Assembly: GCA_002731395.1 (NCBI GenBank)
Contig: PCBQ01000054.1
Span: 1 to 15,044, forward strand
Origin: Methanobacteriota archaeon
GTDB lineage: Archaea > Thermoplasmatota > Poseidoniia > Poseidoniales > Poseidoniaceae
Direction: 5' to 3'
Length of the DNA: 15,044 bases
The notes below the pieces were generated by a model, which had not been told where the DNA came from, ran no database searches, and was given only the letters and a program-made list of their open reading frames with translations. Below are positions 14,501-15,044 of the stretch, piece by piece. The number at the start of each line of letters is the position of its first letter. The stretch's first letter is position 1. The translations under genes and the position numbers were made by a program.

Positions 14501-15044
14501 CGGTGCCAGGGTGCAGGTAATCGGTCACGTCAGCGAAGCCTGTCCCGATGCCTAGATTGAGCGGCGTGGCCCGGAGGTTGGCTGCGCTCGGTACGGGCTG
14601 GTAGCCTGGAGGTGGGCCCCATGCGGCAAGGCCGTCATCGAAGGTGCTGGCCCAGATGGCGCCGGTTGCATCGAGTGCAACGTCCGAAATGCCGAGGACG
14701 GTTTCAGACGCCAAGAGCGTATGCGTCGATGACGACGCCTCAACGACCACAATGCCGTTGTCAATCATCAGCACCGCCGTTGTGCCGTCGGCCACAATCC
14801 GTTCAACCCGCTGATTCGTTGGGCTTCGGTCAAGTCCTTCCTCGAATTCTTCGCTCAGGGCGTTCCAATGCGTCATCGTGCCGCTCTCCGTCGAAATGTG
14901 GAGGCCCCACCAGTCGGAAGCCACCGCAGTCACGTCGTTGGAGGGGAGTTGATCGAAGCGGTGGACGTCGTCCACCACGAAACCGCCCGGTGCAGTTGGC
15001 GAGGCGCCAAGCACCGTTGCACCCGGGCGAGAAGAGCCGAGCCC
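11541..15044 (-). CDS. Large membrane-anchored surface protein: beta-propeller-like start, Fn3-like repeats, cytoplasmic tail (5' partial)
   Basis: The open frame continues upstream of GTG 15014 to the window edge without a stop, so the N-terminus is missing; at least 1167 residues are present. Near the visible N-terminus, LPSNDVTAVASDWWGLHIST resembles a Reg_prop beta-propeller blade. About six Fn3-like domains follow (from roughly 14180 down to 12010). Four begin with near-identical acidic turns: LTDRPDDGGG, DAKDAPNDEGG, AFDHPEDDGT and ATDRPEDDGR, each followed by a beta strand, an S-x-x-x-D-x-x-x-Y turn and further strands. Near 11939-11870 is one TM helix (IVAGLILITVLLALLVL) and an RRR stop-transfer. 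About 110 cytoplasmic residues follow, Pro/Ala-rich, ending in two LLDDL-type motifs. The topology suggests a surface adhesin, sensor or assembly protein; no ligand can be named. It is transcribed towards pabC. Confidence 0.85.
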   Translation of the reverse strand, partial: GLGSSRPGATVLGASPTAPGGFVVDDVHRFDQLPSNDVTAVASDWWGLHISTESGTMTHWNALSEEFEEGLDRSPTNQRVERIVADGTTAVLMIDNGIVVVEASSSTHTLLASETVLGISDVALDATGAIWASTFDDGLAAWGPPPGYQPVPSAANLRATPLNLGIGTGFADVTDYLHPGTGIDLLNLTGLDNLSLAAGAAGALTPTALPLVFSSNTQGAAVWASTELLLWDGTFDMADDAFVSRLQAAVDTGRMLNGNLTVEAQLFSPVNGSMDVRLIYDWSRTETPIELLDLTDRPDDGGGALRASWSLVHDDDFARYLIYLKADGWAAPPTAAELQASNVEPDAAIALHSRLQADVFTAGGQPLIDGQDYSAVIVVEYADGRLGTPSMPLGPATSSDEIPRPPNSGEAMPSTLSNAADGDLEVRWERCTALDHASTRLYASTVERTDVLGLTPERDVPKSEGNETTLSLQPGRVYWIGLTCVDESGQENLSDALILGPVVPTGGLDDGRAPPALKDVDAKDAPNDEGGRLTVTWTPSIAVDCAFYTVWLHELGDIQSMDQPGQDDGPYATLVAEAIQDLRDGSLAFEESKVVTDCSANGTVVDDIGGRELVDGRTYLVAVTAHDVWLNVDLSLGQDTIIDDAIPYRNVVDEGVPPARLESVEAFDHPEDDGTAVDVVFAPSAADDFGHYLVWTFTEAITNVSAWHLNGMPSDSVSALRIDTQRIDADGSSFEITMNEAMHRNQDGTWSVVPIVDGMTVHAAVTVHDLRGNVHLDGLATDSAVAIDNVADREAPDRIQDLVATDRPEDDGRAVLLEFLPSTASDVDAYEVYVLSAPFNRVSEGASPSLILDRTPNFPVVVDRYSDGSSLEAGVTVHLAVVVRDTSGNAHLTDLTTVSVAPVDDGVEDPGLYLDSITGVSAAWVDETDVLVAWQHTNDPSVRAYRVYFAEATFPDVESATLAGEVQASNSFRITAAAFPELVNSTGWYIAVTPVDDVFERTSVEPVFLAPLTQGEDSDGAVDGGLDLGTYLTGPNAIVAGLILITVLLALLVLRRRGGEGNKAYTLQEATWGIQEDAFGPIPTAPAPSPPPAAPPSVASALAAPEALSVDLYAAAQQLSPARMEAPVTRQGGSPANIDGLLDDLGLDNAPPAAQGGLDTSFLDDLL

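Noticed and set aside
1..15044. CRISPR arrays, tRNA or rRNA genes, insertion sequences, integrase or defence genes
   Set aside because: No regularly spaced direct repeats, tRNA-like cloverleaf, transposase or nuclease motif was seen by eye; nearly all bases are accounted for by ordinary-looking genes.

Overview
The window most likely comes from a GC-rich archaeon, probably a marine Thermoplasmatota of the Poseidoniales (Marine Group II) type. This is inferred from gene content, not from a database search. The pointers are an archaeosine-type radical SAM protein (RaSEA family), a YchF-like GTPase with the archaeal NKxD motif and Cys pairs, TATA-like boxes about 26 bases upstream of start codons (leaderless transcripts), and large secreted/membrane proteins with Fn3-like domains and a C-terminal anchor. 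No RNA gene, mobile element or CRISPR array was seen.

Layout. Positions 1-75 hold the last codons of a plus-strand gene, probably an alpha/beta hydrolase. It converges on, and overlaps by 7 bases, a small minus-strand HxlR-type regulator (69-389). A plus-strand cluster (556-4494) follows: an acidic coiled-coil protein, a divergent phosphatidylserine/archaetidylserine decarboxylase-like protein, a membrane-anchored alpha/beta hydrolase and the RaSEA-type radical SAM protein. The first three are joined by GTGA and ATGA stop/start overlaps. A second plus-strand cluster (about 4582-8150) has its own TATA-like box. It holds a small two-TM protein, a 660-aa polytopic protein that looks like a heme-copper oxidase subunit I (CcoN-like) stripped of its copper ligands and fused to a C-terminal EF-hand pair, and a YchF-like GTPase whose 5' end appears broken by a G-homopolymer indel (or begins at CTG).

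The minus strand from 15044 down to 8152 carries a very large surface protein (beta-propeller-like N-terminus running off the window, about six Fn3-like domains, one TM helix, Pro/Ala-rich cytoplasmic tail), then a tightly coupled p-aminobenzoate pair (PabC-like class IV PLP enzyme and a PabB-PabA fusion), then a zinc-ribbon two-TM protein that meets the GTPase gene tail to tail.

Functional reading. The PabBA/PabC pair should convert chorismate plus glutamine to p-aminobenzoate, a folate precursor. The RaSEA-type protein points to archaeosine formation in tRNA. The decarboxylase-like protein suggests phospholipid head-group chemistry, but its processing site is altered. The least expected gene is the CcoN-like/EF-hand fusion, which keeps an oxidase-like fold signature without the chemistry and adds a calcium-binding pair.
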